NCBI RefSeq assembly: GCF_019456655.1
Contig: NZ_CP080332.1
Span: forward strand, 992,001-1,056,000
Direction: 5' to 3'
Length of the DNA: 64,000 nucleotides
DNA from: Mycolicibacterium diernhoferi
GTDB lineage: Bacteria; Actinomycetota; Actinomycetes; Mycobacteriales; Mycobacteriaceae
The position numbers and the translations under genes were made by a program. Shown piece after piece: positions 1-10,881 of this stretch. The number at the start of each line of letters is the position of its first letter. Within the stretch, counting starts at the first letter, position 1. The notes under the pieces are model-generated. The model was not told the DNA's origin and searched no databases. It was given only the letters and a program-made list of their open reading frames with translations.

Positions 1-399
1 GTCGACGGGCTGTTCGGGCCGGAGCACGGTGATCGCTGGATGCCGTGCGGCTCGGCGGCCGCGACCGGCATGCGTATCTCGCTGCACAACGACCCGCCGG
101 TCACCCCGGAGGAGCCACTGCGCAACATCAGCGTGGCCGCGACCCGGACGGCCCCGAGCGGACGGGTGCTCGGGCCGGAGCAGCGTCTGACGGTGGAGCA
201 GGCCATCCGGGCACAGACCATCGACGCGGCATATCAACTGTTCGCCGAGGACCGGATCGGGTCGATAGAGGTGGGTAAGTATGCCGATCTCGTTGTGCTG
301 TCCGCCGATCCGCGCGCCGTGGACCCCGAAGACGTTGCCGGACTGGAGGTCCGGGCGACGTATCTGGCCGGGCGGCAGGTTCATCCGAAACCCGCATGA
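1..399 (+). CDS. Amidohydrolase family protein, C-terminal part (5' end outside window)
   Basis: The frame is open from base 1 to the TGA at 397-399, so only the last 132 residues are visible. The C-terminus carries GSIEVGKYADLVVLSADP, the typical closing motif of amidohydrolase-3 (YtcJ-like) enzymes, in which the last strand of the small beta-sandwich domain carries a G-x4-GK-ADL signature. The metal-binding histidines lie upstream, outside the window, so catalysis cannot be judged. M. tuberculosis has an amidohydrolase (Rv0552) in the same position next to menC, which supports the family call from context (memory). The substrate is unknown. Confidence 0.8.
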   Translation, partial: VDGLFGPEHGDRWMPCGSAAATGMRISLHNDPPVTPEEPLRNISVAATRTAPSGRVLGPEQRLTVEQAIRAQTIDAAYQLFAEDRIGSIEVGKYADLVVLSADPRAVDPEDVAGLEVRATYLAGRQVHPKPA

Positions 400-401
400 G
401 T

Positions 402-413
402 TGACAGCTGTCA
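402..413. promoter_or_regulatory. Perfect 12-bp palindrome upstream of the acyl-CoA ligase gene
   Basis: TGACAGCTGTCA is self-complementary over 12 bases and lies 17 bases before the ATG at 430, in the only gap between the amidohydrolase and the ligase gene. A CAGGCT hexamer at 417-422 ends 7 nt before the start codon and could be a leaderless-type -10, which would place the palindrome just upstream of it. A dimeric-regulator operator is plausible. No regulator can be assigned. Confidence 0.4.
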
Positions 414-429
414 TGGCAGGCTGTCGGGC

Positions 430-1989
<1,560 letters not shown>

Positions 1990-2025
1990 GAGAAAACACT
2001 GTTCTTCTCGGTCCGGCCGGAGTAG

Positions 2026-3021
<996 letters not shown>

Positions 3022-3034
3022 CCGCCTTTTCGGC

Positions 3035-4006
3035 ATGATGGGCGACATGTTGGACGCGCCATCGCTCGACGAGATCCTGGCGCGCCTGCATGTCGTCGCA
3101 CTGCCGATGCGGGTCCGGTTCCGCGGCATCACCGTTCGCGAGGTGGCGCTGTTCGACGGCCCGGCCGGCTGGGGGGAGTTCGGCGCCTTTCCCGAGTACG
3201 GGCCGGCGGAGGCCGCGCACTGGCTGGCCGCCGGGATCGAGGCCGCCTACGTGCCGGCGCCCACCCCGCTGCGGGACCGCATTCCGGTCAACGCGACGGT
3301 GCCCGCGGTGGAACCGGCCCGGGTGCCCGAGGTACTGGCCCGTTTCCCCGGCGCGCAGACGGCAAAAGTGAAGGTCGCCGAGCCGGGGCAGACGCTGGCC
3401 GACGACATCGCCCGGGTCGACGCGGTGCGCGCGCTGGTGCCCAAGGTGCGGGTGGACGCCAACGGCGGCTGGAGTGTGGCCCAGGCGGCCACCGCGGCGG
3501 CCGCGCTGGGATGTCTGGAGTATCTCGAACAGCCCTGCGCCACAGTCGAAGAGCTGGCCGAGCTGCGTCATCAGATCGCCACCCCGGTCGCAGCGGACGA
3601 GTCGATCCGTAAGGCCGACGACCCCATGCGGGTGGTGGCGCTGCGGGCGGCCGATGTGGCCGTGGTCAAGGTCGCGCCGCTGGGCGGGGTCCGGCGGCTG
3701 TTGGAGATCGCCGGACAGATCGGAATCCCGGTGGTGGTGTCGAGTGCGCTGGACAGCGCGGTCGGCATGTCCCGAGGGCTGCTGGCCGCAGCATGTCTGC
3801 CGGAGTTGCGGTACGCGTGCGGGCTGGGCACCGGCGGGCTGTTCGTCGAGGATGTGGTCGATCCGGTCGCCCCGGTGGACGGCTACCTACCGGTCGGGCC
3901 GGTGGCCCCGGACCCGGCGCGGCTGTCCGGGCTGGCCGCTTCGGGGGAGCGGCGGCAATGGTGGATCGACCGGATCCGGGAGTGCTATCCGCTCATATCC
4001 GAGTAG
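3035..4006 (+). CDS. menC: o-Succinylbenzoate synthase (menaquinone biosynthesis)
   Basis: MenC is an enolase-superfamily enzyme that dehydrates SHCHC to o-succinylbenzoate in menaquinone synthesis. The catalytic lysine pair lies in KVKVAEPG (K111/K113 from the first ATG), metal ligands are in DANGGW, EQPCA and ADESIRK, and the second lysine is in KVAPLGG. The length (323) matches actinobacterial MenC, and the sequence closely resembles what I recall of Rv0553. In-frame ATGs exist at 3035, 3038 and 3047, none with a clear ribosome-binding site, so the exact start is uncertain by four codons. It precedes bpoC and menD, separated from them by inserted genes. Confidence 0.93.
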   Translation: MMGDMLDAPSLDEILARLHVVALPMRVRFRGITVREVALFDGPAGWGEFGAFPEYGPAEAAHWLAAGIEAAYVPAPTPLRDRIPVNATVPAVEPARVPEVLARFPGAQTAKVKVAEPGQTLADDIARVDAVRALVPKVRVDANGGWSVAQAATAAAALGCLEYLEQPCATVEELAELRHQIATPVAADESIRKADDPMRVVALRAADVAVVKVAPLGGVRRLLEIAGQIGIPVVVSSALDSAVGMSRGLLAAACLPELRYACGLGTGGLFVEDVVDPVAPVDGYLPVGPVAPDPARLSGLAASGERRQWWIDRIRECYPLISE

Positions 4007-4051
4007 ACCGCTACTCGATCCGGGGGCGGCGCGGGGCCAGACACTGGGGGC

Positions 4052-5197
4052 ATGACCCGTTTGCAGGTGGGACTGATGGACATGGTGCTCGCGGGCCGGC
4101 CCGGAGTCGATTCGCTGACCCGCGCGAACTATCTGGCGGCGGTCGCCAACCGTGTCGATTCGTTCTGGATTCCCGACCACATCAACTCGTTGTTCCCCAC
4201 CGCGCTGTGGCAGCCGAAGTATGCCGGTGCCGCCCGCATCGTGCCGACCGCCGATGCCTATCTGGAACCCTGGACCATGTTGGGCCATCTCGCCGCCCGC
4301 AACCGCATCGGACGGTTGAAGCTCGGGGTCAGCGTCACCGATACCGGCCGCCGCAACCCGGCCGTCACCGCCCAGGCCGCCGCCACCGTGCATCTGCTCA
4401 CCAAGGGCCGGGCGATCCTGGGGATCGGGACGGGGGAGCGCGAGGCCAATGAACCCTACGGGGTGCCGTGGGACAGGCCGGTGGCACGGTTCGAGGAGGC
4501 GATGGCCACCATCCGCGCCCTGTGGAACTCCGGTGGTGAACTGGTGAACCGGGATTCGGAGTTCTTTCCGCTGCGCAACGCAGTCTTCGATCTGCCGTCG
4601 TACCGGGGCAGGTGGCCGGAGATCTGGATCGCCGCGCACGGTCCCCGCATGCTCCGGGCTGCCGGCCGCTACGCCGACGGGCTGTTTCCCGCCTTCCCGC
4701 ACTCCCCGCAGGAGTACGCGCAGCGGCTGGACGTCGTCCGGTGCGCGGCATCCGATGCGGGCCGGGATCCGATGGCCATCACGCCGGCCATGTGGATGAT
4801 CGTCGTCACCGGCCGCACTGCCGGCGAGGTGGACGATGCGCTCGATTCAGAGTTGATCCGGGCGGGCGGACTACTGGCCTCAGACGAGCGCTATGCCCGG
4901 CACGGTGCCCAACATCCGCTGGGTGAGGGGTTCGCCGGCGCCCAGGACATCCTGCCCCAGGCATGGGATGAGCAGACTGCGCTGTCCTACATCAAGGGCG
5001 TTCCGCCGGGCCTGTTGCGCGAGATGATGCTGTGCGGCACACCGGACGAGGTACTGGAACAGGCCGCCGTCTGGCGTGACCACGGCGTGCGGCATCTGGT
5101 CGTCGTCAACGGCTCGCTGCTGCAACGGAACTTCGGCAAGGGCATCGCGTCGATGGTGCCGTTCACCAAGGTGTTGCGGTCGCTGCGCCGGCTGTGA
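4052..5197 (+). CDS. F420-dependent LLM-class oxidoreductase, phthiodiolone ketoreductase-like
   Basis: This 381-residue bacterial-luciferase-like (LLM) TIM-barrel protein contains EPWTMLGHLA, TDTGRRNPAVTAQAAAT, GIGTGEREANEPYG, RFEEAMATIRALWN and PEIWIAAHGPRMLRAAGRYAD. These stretches closely match phthiodiolone/phenolphthiodiolone dimycocerosate ketoreductase (Rv2951c) as I remember it, an enzyme that reduces the keto group of phthiodiolone lipids with coenzyme F420. Here it sits downstream of menC and no polyketide genes are visible, so the substrate may differ. A GACACT hexamer at 4040-4045 ends 6 nt before the ATG, consistent with a leaderless transcript; a GGGGG at 4046-4050 could alternatively serve the ribosome. 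Confidence 0.85.
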   Translation: MTRLQVGLMDMVLAGRPGVDSLTRANYLAAVANRVDSFWIPDHINSLFPTALWQPKYAGAARIVPTADAYLEPWTMLGHLAARNRIGRLKLGVSVTDTGRRNPAVTAQAAATVHLLTKGRAILGIGTGEREANEPYGVPWDRPVARFEEAMATIRALWNSGGELVNRDSEFFPLRNAVFDLPSYRGRWPEIWIAAHGPRMLRAAGRYADGLFPAFPHSPQEYAQRLDVVRCAASDAGRDPMAITPAMWMIVVTGRTAGEVDDALDSELIRAGGLLASDERYARHGAQHPLGEGFAGAQDILPQAWDEQTALSYIKGVPPGLLREMMLCGTPDEVLEQAAVWRDHGVRHLVVVNGSLLQRNFGKGIASMVPFTKVLRSLRRL

Positions 5198-5234
5198 ACG
5201 CCGGTTTCCGACGGAACAACACCCTTGGACAAGC

Positions 5235-5280
5235 GGTACTACCGGCAGTCTGCAGTCCCGGTGGTACTGCCGGTAGTACC
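5235..5280. terminator. 15-bp perfect inverted repeat between convergent genes
   Basis: The arms GGTACTACCGGCAGT (5235-5249) and ACTGCCGGTAGTACC (5266-5280) pair perfectly around a 16-nt loop. They lie after the LLM gene (stop at 5197) and overlap the 3' end of the minus-strand small gene, whose stop is at 5239-5241. The position suggests a bidirectional terminator. The loop holds a further related GGTGGTAC element, so repeated operator half-sites are an alternative reading. There is no U-tract. Confidence 0.55.
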
Positions 5281-5454
5281 ACGACGCAGCACGGTGGCCA
5301 GCGCCCCCGCCACGTCCTCGTTCACCAGCTTCTCGACCCCGGCAATGGCCTCACCGGCCGTCTGCCCGCGGCCCCGCAGCATCGTCGGGCAGTCCGGCAT
5401 GTCCTGATCTGTGGGGACCATGGCGTAGACGCCATCCGAAATCTCCCGCACCAT
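5239..5454 (-). CDS. Small hypothetical protein (71 aa), divergent from the AraC-type gene
   Basis: The minus-strand frame from the ATG at 5454 to the TAG at 5239 has almost exclusively G or C in third codon positions until the last dozen codons, as expected for a real gene here. The product starts MVREISDGVYAMVPTDQD, continues with DCPTMLRGRGQTAGEAI and an alpha-helical EKLVNEDVAGALATVL, and ends in a low-complexity TTGSTTGTADCR encoded by the inverted repeat at 5235-5280. I do not recognise the family. There is no obvious ribosome-binding site. The start codon abuts or overlaps the start of the divergent AraC-type gene, and the frame stays open upstream inside that gene, so the true start is uncertain. 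Confidence 0.5.
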   Translation of the reverse strand: MVREISDGVYAMVPTDQDMPDCPTMLRGRGQTAGEAIAGVEKLVNEDVAGALATVLRRGTTGSTTGTADCR

Positions 5455-6424
5455 GAGATGCGTGAAGCGATCCGTGGTGCTGCTCGGGTACCCGGGCGTG
5501 CAGGCCCTCGATCTGGTCGGTCCGTTCGAGGTGTTCACCGCCGCCACCCTGGCACTGGCCGGTCAGGGGCAGCACGAGGACGGTTACGACGTCGTCATCG
5601 CCTCCCCGGACGGCCGCCCCGCCAGCACCGGGACCGGTCTGGAGATCGTCGCGCGACGGTTGCCCGCCGGGCCGGTGGACACCGTGCTGATACCCGGGGG
5701 CGCCGGTATCGAAGATCTGCGCGGCGACCGCGCGGTGCTGGACTGGTTGCGGCGCTCGGCGCAGACCTCGAGGCGGGTGGTCAGCGTCTGCACCGGGGCG
5801 TTCCTGGTGGCCGAGGCCGGCCTGCTCGACGGCTGCCGGGCCACCACCCACTGGGCGTTCGCCGACCGGCTGGCCACCGAATTCCCGGGTGTGGCAGTTG
5901 ATCCGGACCCGATCTTCATGCGCAGTTCGGACACGGTGTGGACGGCGGCCGGGGTCACCGCGGGCATCGATCTGGCGTTGACCCTGGTCGAAGAGGACCA
6001 CGGCACCGAGCTCGCACAGACCGTGGCCCGGTGGTTGGTGCTCTACCTGCGCCGTCCCGGTGGGCAGACGCAGTTCGCGGCCCCGGTCTGGGCGCCGCGG
6101 GCCAAACGGGCTCCGATCCGTGAGGTACAGGAAGCCATCGAGGCGGAACCCGGTGGCGCGCACCGCATCAGCGAGCTGGCCCGGCGTGCCTCGATGAGCC
6201 CACGGCACTTCACCCGGGTATTCACCGACGAGGTCGGGGAGGCTCCCGGTGCGTACGTCGAACGGATCCGCACCGAAGCCGCCCGGCGCCAGCTGCAGGA
6301 AACCGACGACACCGTCACCGCCATCGCAGCCCGGTGCGGCTTCGGCACCGCAGAAACCATGCGACGCAACTTCGTTCGCCGCATCGGCATACCACCTGAC
6401 CATTACCGCAAGACCTTCGCCTGA
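5453..6424 (+). CDS. GlxA-type AraC-family regulator with N-terminal DJ-1/PfpI-like domain
   Basis: The protein (323 aa from the ATG at 5453; 320 aa from the GTG at 5462, which I find at least as likely) has a class-I glutamine-amidotransferase/DJ-1-like domain over about residues 8-190, with the elbow VSVCTGAFLVAEAGLLDG. It is followed by two AraC-type helix-turn-helices at about 220-320, including RRASMSPRHFTRVF and AARCGFGTAETMRRNF. This architecture is that of GlxA-like transcription activators, whose first domain is thought to sense a ligand. It is followed 9 nt later by a stand-alone DJ-1 protein, a likely co-transcribed target. Neither candidate start has a clear ribosome-binding site. 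Confidence 0.85.
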   Translation: MRCVKRSVVLLGYPGVQALDLVGPFEVFTAATLALAGQGQHEDGYDVVIASPDGRPASTGTGLEIVARRLPAGPVDTVLIPGGAGIEDLRGDRAVLDWLRRSAQTSRRVVSVCTGAFLVAEAGLLDGCRATTHWAFADRLATEFPGVAVDPDPIFMRSSDTVWTAAGVTAGIDLALTLVEEDHGTELAQTVARWLVLYLRRPGGQTQFAAPVWAPRAKRAPIREVQEAIEAEPGGAHRISELARRASMSPRHFTRVFTDEVGEAPGAYVERIRTEAARRQLQETDDTVTAIAARCGFGTAETMRRNFVRRIGIPPDHYRKTFA

Positions 6425-6433
6425 GGAGAGATC

Positions 6434-7144
6434 ATGCAGATCGCCATCGTGCTGTACCCCGGATTCACCGCACTGGACTTCATCGGTCCCTACGAGACGC
6501 TGCACTACCTGCCCGACGCCGAAGTCCGGTTCCTATGGCATGAACCCGGCCCCGTCACCGCCGACTCCGGCGTCCTCACCGTCGGCGCCACACACTCCTT
6601 CGCGGAGACCCCGTCCCCGGACATCATCCTGGTGCCCGGCGGGCCGACCACCTTCGAGCACGCCCGCGACGAGGCGGTGCTGGCCTGGTTGCGCAAGGCC
6701 GACGCGACCTCGACCTGGACCACGTCGGTCTGCTCGGGGTCGGTGCTACTGGCCGCGGCCGGGCTGCTGGAAGGACGCAAGGCCACCTCGCACTGGATCG
6801 TGGTGCCGATGCTCAAAACCTTCGGGGTGACCGCGGTCGGCGACGAGCGGGTGGTGCACCAGGGCAAATACGTCACCGCGGCCGGAGTGTCGGCCGGGAT
6901 CGACCTGGGATTGTGGCTGGCCGGGCAGATCGCCGGCGAGGCGAAGGCCAAGGCGATCCAGCTGGGTATCGAGTACGACCCGCAGCCGCCGTTCGACTCC
7001 GGCCACATTTCCAAGGCCTCGGTGTCCACCAAGGCCGCCGCCACCGCACTGCTCTCCCGGGACGTGCTGAAGCCGGCCACGCTGAAGGCCAGTACGGCGC
7101 TGCTGTGGGACCAGGCGATCCGCAGGGTTCGCGCCCGCAAGTAG
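6434..7144 (+). CDS. DJ-1/PfpI family protein
   Basis: The 236-residue cytosolic protein shares the fold of the sensor domain of the preceding regulator: IVLYPGFTALDFIGPYE at the start, ILVPGGP, and the cysteine elbow TSVCSGSVLLAAAGLLEG, followed by SHWIV and a VTAAGVSAGIDL segment. Members include isonitrile-hydratase-like enzymes and non-enzymatic sensors. A GGAGAG ribosome-binding site precedes the ATG and the gap to the AraC-type gene is 9 nt, so the two are probably one transcript. The substrate is not predictable. The stop codon TAG lies inside a TAGGCT hexamer that may be the -10 of bpoC. Confidence 0.85.
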   Translation: MQIAIVLYPGFTALDFIGPYETLHYLPDAEVRFLWHEPGPVTADSGVLTVGATHSFAETPSPDIILVPGGPTTFEHARDEAVLAWLRKADATSTWTTSVCSGSVLLAAAGLLEGRKATSHWIVVPMLKTFGVTAVGDERVVHQGKYVTAAGVSAGIDLGLWLAGQIAGEAKAKAIQLGIEYDPQPPFDSGHISKASVSTKAAATALLSRDVLKPATLKASTALLWDQAIRRVRARK

Positions 7145-7147
7145 GCT
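7142..7147 (+). promoter_or_regulatory. Candidate -10 element for leaderless bpoC
   Basis: TAGGCT fits the mycobacterial TANNNT -10 consensus and ends 7 nt before the GTG at 7155, the geometry of a leaderless transcript. The gene has no Shine-Dalgarno sequence. The hexamer contains the stop codon of the preceding gene. Confidence 0.5.
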
Positions 7148-7154
7148 CGAGCAA

Positions 7155-7943
7155 GTGAATCTTGCTTACGTCGACAAAGGCGGCACCGGCGAACCGGTGC
7201 TTTTCATCGCGGGCCGAGGCGGCGCGGGCCGCACCTGGCACCTCCATCAGGTGCCCGCATTCCAGCGCGCCGGCTACCGCGTGATCACGTTCGACAATCG
7301 TGGGGTGGGCGCCACGGAGAACGCCAGCGGCTTCAGCACCGAGCAGGTGGTGGCCGACACCGCCTCGCTGATCGAGAAGGTGGTCGGCGGACCGGTCCGG
7401 GTGGTCGGGGTGTCGATGGGTTCGTTCATCGCCCAGGAGCTGATGGTGGCCCGCCCCGAGCTGGTCACCCAGGCGGCGCTGATGGCGACCCGCGGCCGGC
7501 ACGACGGCGCCCGCGACTTCTTCAACAAGGCCGAACGCGACTTCCACGACGCCGGCATCACCTTGCCGCCCAGCTACGACGCGAAAATCCGTCTGCTGGA
7601 GAACTTCTCACCGAAGACGCTCAACGACGACCGGGCGGTGCAGGACTGGGCCGAGATGTTCACCATGTGGCCCACCAAGTACACCCCGGGCCTGAGGAGC
7701 CAGCTCGCCGTCTCCCCGGAGGGCAACCGGCTGCCCGCCTACCAGCACATCAAGGCGCCGGTGCTGGTGATCGGCTTCGCCGATGATGTGCTGATGGCCC
7801 CGCATCTGAGCCGTGAGGTGGCCGACGCCATCCCGAACGGCCGCTATCTGGAGATCCCCGACGCAGGTCACCTCGGCTTCATCGAGCGCCCCGAGGTGGT
7901 CAACGAGGCCATCCTGGAATTCTTTGCCGAAGCGAAGCAATAA
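7155..7943 (+). CDS. bpoC: Alpha/beta hydrolase BpoC (proposed MenH-like)
   Basis: This 262-residue alpha/beta hydrolase has FIAGRGGAGRTWH near the oxyanion region, the nucleophile elbow GVSMG with S87, and the catalytic histidine in DAGHLGFIERP. It matches what I recall of Rv0554 (BpoC) almost throughout, and its place directly before menD (9-nt gap) is conserved. BpoC was named as a non-haem peroxidase; its position has led to the suggestion that it serves as MenH, removing pyruvate from SEPHCHC. That role is inference. The GTG start is chosen because of the TAGGCT at 7142-7147 and the lack of an upstream alternative. Confidence 0.88.
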   Translation: MNLAYVDKGGTGEPVLFIAGRGGAGRTWHLHQVPAFQRAGYRVITFDNRGVGATENASGFSTEQVVADTASLIEKVVGGPVRVVGVSMGSFIAQELMVARPELVTQAALMATRGRHDGARDFFNKAERDFHDAGITLPPSYDAKIRLLENFSPKTLNDDRAVQDWAEMFTMWPTKYTPGLRSQLAVSPEGNRLPAYQHIKAPVLVIGFADDVLMAPHLSREVADAIPNGRYLEIPDAGHLGFIERPEVVNEAILEFFAEAKQ

Positions 7944-7946
7944 GCT
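7941..7946 (+). promoter_or_regulatory. Candidate -10 element for leaderless menD
   Basis: TAAGCT lies at exactly -12 to -7 relative to the GTG at 7953, so transcription would begin at the start codon. Its first three bases are the stop codon of bpoC. No Shine-Dalgarno sequence precedes menD. Confidence 0.55.
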
Positions 7947-7952
7947 GTTCTG

Positions 7953-9602
7953 GTGAACCCCTCGACGACCCAGGCCCGCGTCGTCGTCGACGAACTCATT
8001 CGCGGCGGCGTGCGTGACGTGGTGCTGTGCCCCGGGTCACGCAACGCGCCGCTGGCGTTCGCGCTGCACGACGCCGACCGCGCCGGGCGGATCCGCCTGC
8101 ACGTGCGCATCGATGAGCGCACCGCCGGCTACCTGGCCATCGGTCTGGCGGTGTCCGGGCAGGCCCCGGTGCCGATCGCGATGACCTCGGGCACCGCGGT
8201 GGCCAACCTGGGCCCGGCCGTGGTCGAGGCCAACTACGCCCGGGTTCCGCTGATCGTGCTGAGCGCCAACCGGCCCTACGAACTGCTGGGCACCGGTGCC
8301 AACCAGACCATGGAGCAACTCGGCTACTTCGGCGGACAGGTGCGGGCCAGCATCAGTCTGGGGTTGGCCGAACACGGCGACATGGCCGCGCTGAACGCCC
8401 AGTGGCGGTCGGCGACCTGTCGAGTTCTGGTGGCGGCCAAGGGATCCCGCAGCGCCAATGCGGGCCCGGTGCAGTTCGACATCCCGTTGCGTGAGCCGTT
8501 GGTGCCGGACCGGGACAACATGGACGCCATACCGCCGGGCCGCCCGGACGGCCGGTCCTGGACCCACACCCCGCCGGTCACCTTCGACCAGCCGCTGGAG
8601 ATCGACCTCACCCCGAACACCGTCGTCATCGCCGGTCACGGCGCCGGGCTGCACCCCAACCTGGCCGGGTTGCCCACGGTGTCCGAGCCCACCGCGCCGA
8701 CCGGCCTGCACGCGGCGACCCCGCTGCACCCGCTGGCCTTGTCGCTGCTGCATCCCGAGCAGGTCATCATGCTGGGCCGGCCGACCCTGCACCGACCGGT
8801 GTCGGCGTTGCTGGCCGACCCGTCGGTGCCGGTCTTCGCGCTGACCACCGGCCCGCGCTGGCCCGACGTGTCCGGTAACTCACAGGCCACCGGCACCCGC
8901 GCGGTCACCACCGGCACCCCCGATCCGGCCTGGCTGCAGCGGTGCGCCGAGCTGAACGAGCGCACGTGTGCGGCCGTGCGCACCCAGCTCGAGCAGCACC
9001 CACACACCACCGGCCTGCACGTCGCGGCTGCCGTCGCCGCCGGGTTGCGTGACGGTGACCAGCTCGTGCTCGGCGCCTCCAACCCGGTGCGCGACATCGC
9101 CCTGGTCGGGCTCGGCGCGCCGGGGGTCAAGGTGCGGTCCAACCGCGGGGTGGCCGGTATCGACGGGACCATCTCCACGGCGGTCGGTGCGGCACTGGCC
9201 CACGAGCGCGACGGCGACGGCCCGCCGCGTCGGACGATCGCGCTGATCGGCGACCTGACCTTCGTGCACGACAGCTCCGGGTTGCTGATCGGACCGACCG
9301 AGCCGCGGCCGCGGAACCTGACCATCGTGGTGTCCAACGACAACGGGGGCGGCATCTTCGAGCTGCTCGAGCAGGGCGACCCGCGGTTCTCCGATGTGTC
9401 CTCACGCATCTTCGGCACCCCGCACGACGTGGACATCGCCGCGCTGTGCCGGGCCTATCACGTGGACAGCCGCCAGGTCGAGGTCGACGCGCTCGCCGAT
9501 GTGCTGGGCGAACCGTTCGAAGGCATGCGGGTCCTGGAGGTGAAGGCCGACCGGTCCTCGCTGCGCGCGCTGCACGCCTCCATCCGGGCGGCGCTCGGGT
9601 GA
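7953..9602 (+). CDS. menD: MenD, SEPHCHC synthase (menaquinone biosynthesis)
   Basis: MenD is a thiamine-diphosphate enzyme that joins isochorismate and 2-oxoglutarate, the first committed step of menaquinone synthesis. The protein (549 aa) shows the conserved [12 protein letters not shown] start, the [15 protein letters not shown] segment with the cofactor-activating glutamate, [16 protein letters not shown], a C-terminal [13 protein letters not shown], and the metal/ThDP-binding [15 protein letters not shown] followed by [11 protein letters not shown]. The length is normal and no motif is broken. The next gene overlaps its stop codon by 4 nt, so the two are coupled. Confidence 0.95.
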   Translation: MNPSTTQARVVVDELIRGGVRDVVLCPGSRNAPLAFALHDADRAGRIRLHVRIDERTAGYLAIGLAVSGQAPVPIAMTSGTAVANLGPAVVEANYARVPLIVLSANRPYELLGTGANQTMEQLGYFGGQVRASISLGLAEHGDMAALNAQWRSATCRVLVAAKGSRSANAGPVQFDIPLREPLVPDRDNMDAIPPGRPDGRSWTHTPPVTFDQPLEIDLTPNTVVIAGHGAGLHPNLAGLPTVSEPTAPTGLHAATPLHPLALSLLHPEQVIMLGRPTLHRPVSALLADPSVPVFALTTGPRWPDVSGNSQATGTRAVTTGTPDPAWLQRCAELNERTCAAVRTQLEQHPHTTGLHVAAAVAAGLRDGDQLVLGASNPVRDIALVGLGAPGVKVRSNRGVAGIDGTISTAVGAALAHERDGDGPPRRTIALIGDLTFVHDSSGLLIGPTEPRPRNLTIVVSNDNGGGIFELLEQGDPRFSDVSSRIFGTPHDVDIAALCRAYHVDSRQVEVDALADVLGEPFEGMRVLEVKADRSSLRALHASIRAALG

Positions 9603-10165
9603 GCTTTGTCGCCGTGCTGAAAAGCCGCTGGTGGCACAGGCTTCCGCGGATGTTCGGCGACGGCACCGAGACCCGGGCGCAACGCGTCATCCGGCGGGTA
9701 CGGGTGGGCATCATCCTCGGGGCCTGCCTGGTCACCCTGCAGTCGGTGCTGTTGGTGCTCGGCGCCTGGGAGAACGACCGGCGGATCGAACGCCATATGG
9801 CGGTGGCCGCCGCCGAGGTGCTCGACGCCGGCCCGCGCCGTTCGACGATCGAGTTCGTCACCCCCGACCGGGTCACCTACCGGCCCGAGCTCGGCGTGCT
9901 CTACCCGTCCGAACTGGACACCGGTATGCGGATCTACGTCGAATACGACCGCACGGACCCCGATCTGGTGCGGGTACGGGACCGCAACGCGGCGTTGGCC
10001 ATCATCCCGGCCGGCTCGATCGCGGTGCTGGGCTGGTTGATCGCCGGTGCGGCGCTGCTGGTGGTCGCCGTGATCGCCCGGCGGATCGACGATCCGGCCG
10101 CCGCGGATCAACCCGGTCGAGATCAGGAAGACGCGACCAACCTGTCCAGCCAGTCGTCGGCGTAG
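9599..10165 (+). CDS. Two-TM membrane protein with DUF3592-like extracytoplasmic loop
   Basis: The GTG at 9599 overlaps the menD stop (GTGA), implying translational coupling. The 188-residue product has a basic N-terminus, a first membrane helix at about residues 36-56, a roughly 80-residue loop ([20 protein letters not shown] and a [11 protein letters not shown] strand, as in DUF3592 proteins) and a second helix at about 137-160, followed by an acidic tail. The same gene follows menD in M. tuberculosis (Rv0556), where its function is unknown. Its last 43 nt overlap the 3' end of the convergent DsbA-like gene. Confidence 0.82.
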   Translation: MSFVAVLKSRWWHRLPRMFGDGTETRAQRVIRRVRVGIILGACLVTLQSVLLVLGAWENDRRIERHMAVAAAEVLDAGPRRSTIEFVTPDRVTYRPELGVLYPSELDTGMRIYVEYDRTDPDLVRVRDRNAALAIIPAGSIAVLGWLIAGAALLVVAVIARRIDDPAAADQPGRDQEDATNLSSQSSA

Positions 10166-10794
10166 ATGTCGACCAACTCGTCGTTCACCAGGTCGTAGAC
10201 CGTCGGTGTGCCGGTGTTCACCGGATCGATCAGATACAGGTATTCGTAGTTCATCTCGTCCATCTCGGCTGTGTCGACCGCGCCCTCACCCTCGGCGATG
10301 CGTTGCGCCAGTTCCCCGGGTATCCCCGCGGTGCGGGCCTTCTCGGCCATCTCGGCATCGGTCGGGCCCCGGCCGGACGGATCCTGGTCGCTCCACAGTT
10401 CCTCGACGAAGCGCTGGAAGGCGACCGCCGGGGTGCGATCGTCCTGGGCCACCACGAACAGCGCATTGCTGACCCGCTCGGAGTAGTGGTAGTCGGCGGT
10501 CTCCAGGAACGTCATCGGACGGTAGGTGACCGCGAGCTGACCCGTTGCGAGGTAATGCCGGATGGAGTCGCCGGTATCGCGCTGCAGGTCCGCGCAGTGT
10601 GAACACTGCGGTTCGGCGAAGATCTCGATCCGCACCGGGGCATCGGCGAATCCGGCGACCACACCGAAACCGTCCTCGCTCACCTGCGTCAACGGTTTGT
10701 TGGGGTCGGATTGCGCGCTGCCCTCGATCGCGCGGCTGCAGCCCACGCCGGCCAGCAGCGTCAAACCGGTGAGCAAGGCCAACATTCGATGCAC
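10123..10794 (-). CDS. DsbA-like thioredoxin-fold lipoprotein
   Basis: The protein (223 aa) begins with a short hydrophobic signal ending LLAGVGC, a near-canonical lipobox with C19, so it is probably lipid-anchored outside the membrane. A DsbA/thioredoxin_4-type domain follows with the redox motif EPQCSHC (C64 and C67) and a GTPTVY segment near the cis-proline position. Such proteins oxidise or isomerise disulfides in exported proteins. The start is set at the GTG (10794) because a TACGGT at 10802-10807 ends 7 nt before it; an ATG three codons later is an alternative. Its 3' end overlaps the gene on the other strand by 43 nt. Confidence 0.82.
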   Translation of the reverse strand: MHRMLALLTGLTLLAGVGCSRAIEGSAQSDPNKPLTQVSEDGFGVVAGFADAPVRIEIFAEPQCSHCADLQRDTGDSIRHYLATGQLAVTYRPMTFLETADYHYSERVSNALFVVAQDDRTPAVAFQRFVEELWSDQDPSGRGPTDAEMAEKARTAGIPGELAQRIAEGEGAVDTAEMDEMNYEYLYLIDPVNTGTPTVYDLVNDELVDIYADDWLDRLVASS

Positions 10795-10801
10795 GTGGCC
10801 C

Positions 10802-10807
10802 ACCGTA
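10802..10807 (-). promoter_or_regulatory. Candidate -10 element for the DsbA-like gene
   Basis: On the minus strand this reads TACGGT, ending 7 nt before the GTG at 10794, consistent with a leaderless mRNA. No Shine-Dalgarno sequence is present. Confidence 0.4.
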
Positions 10808-10881
10808 CCGTCGTCGAGGTGTTCGTATGCCCGATGCCGGCGCGCAACCGCGCCGCCACCCGGCGCTGAGACAGTGCGGGT

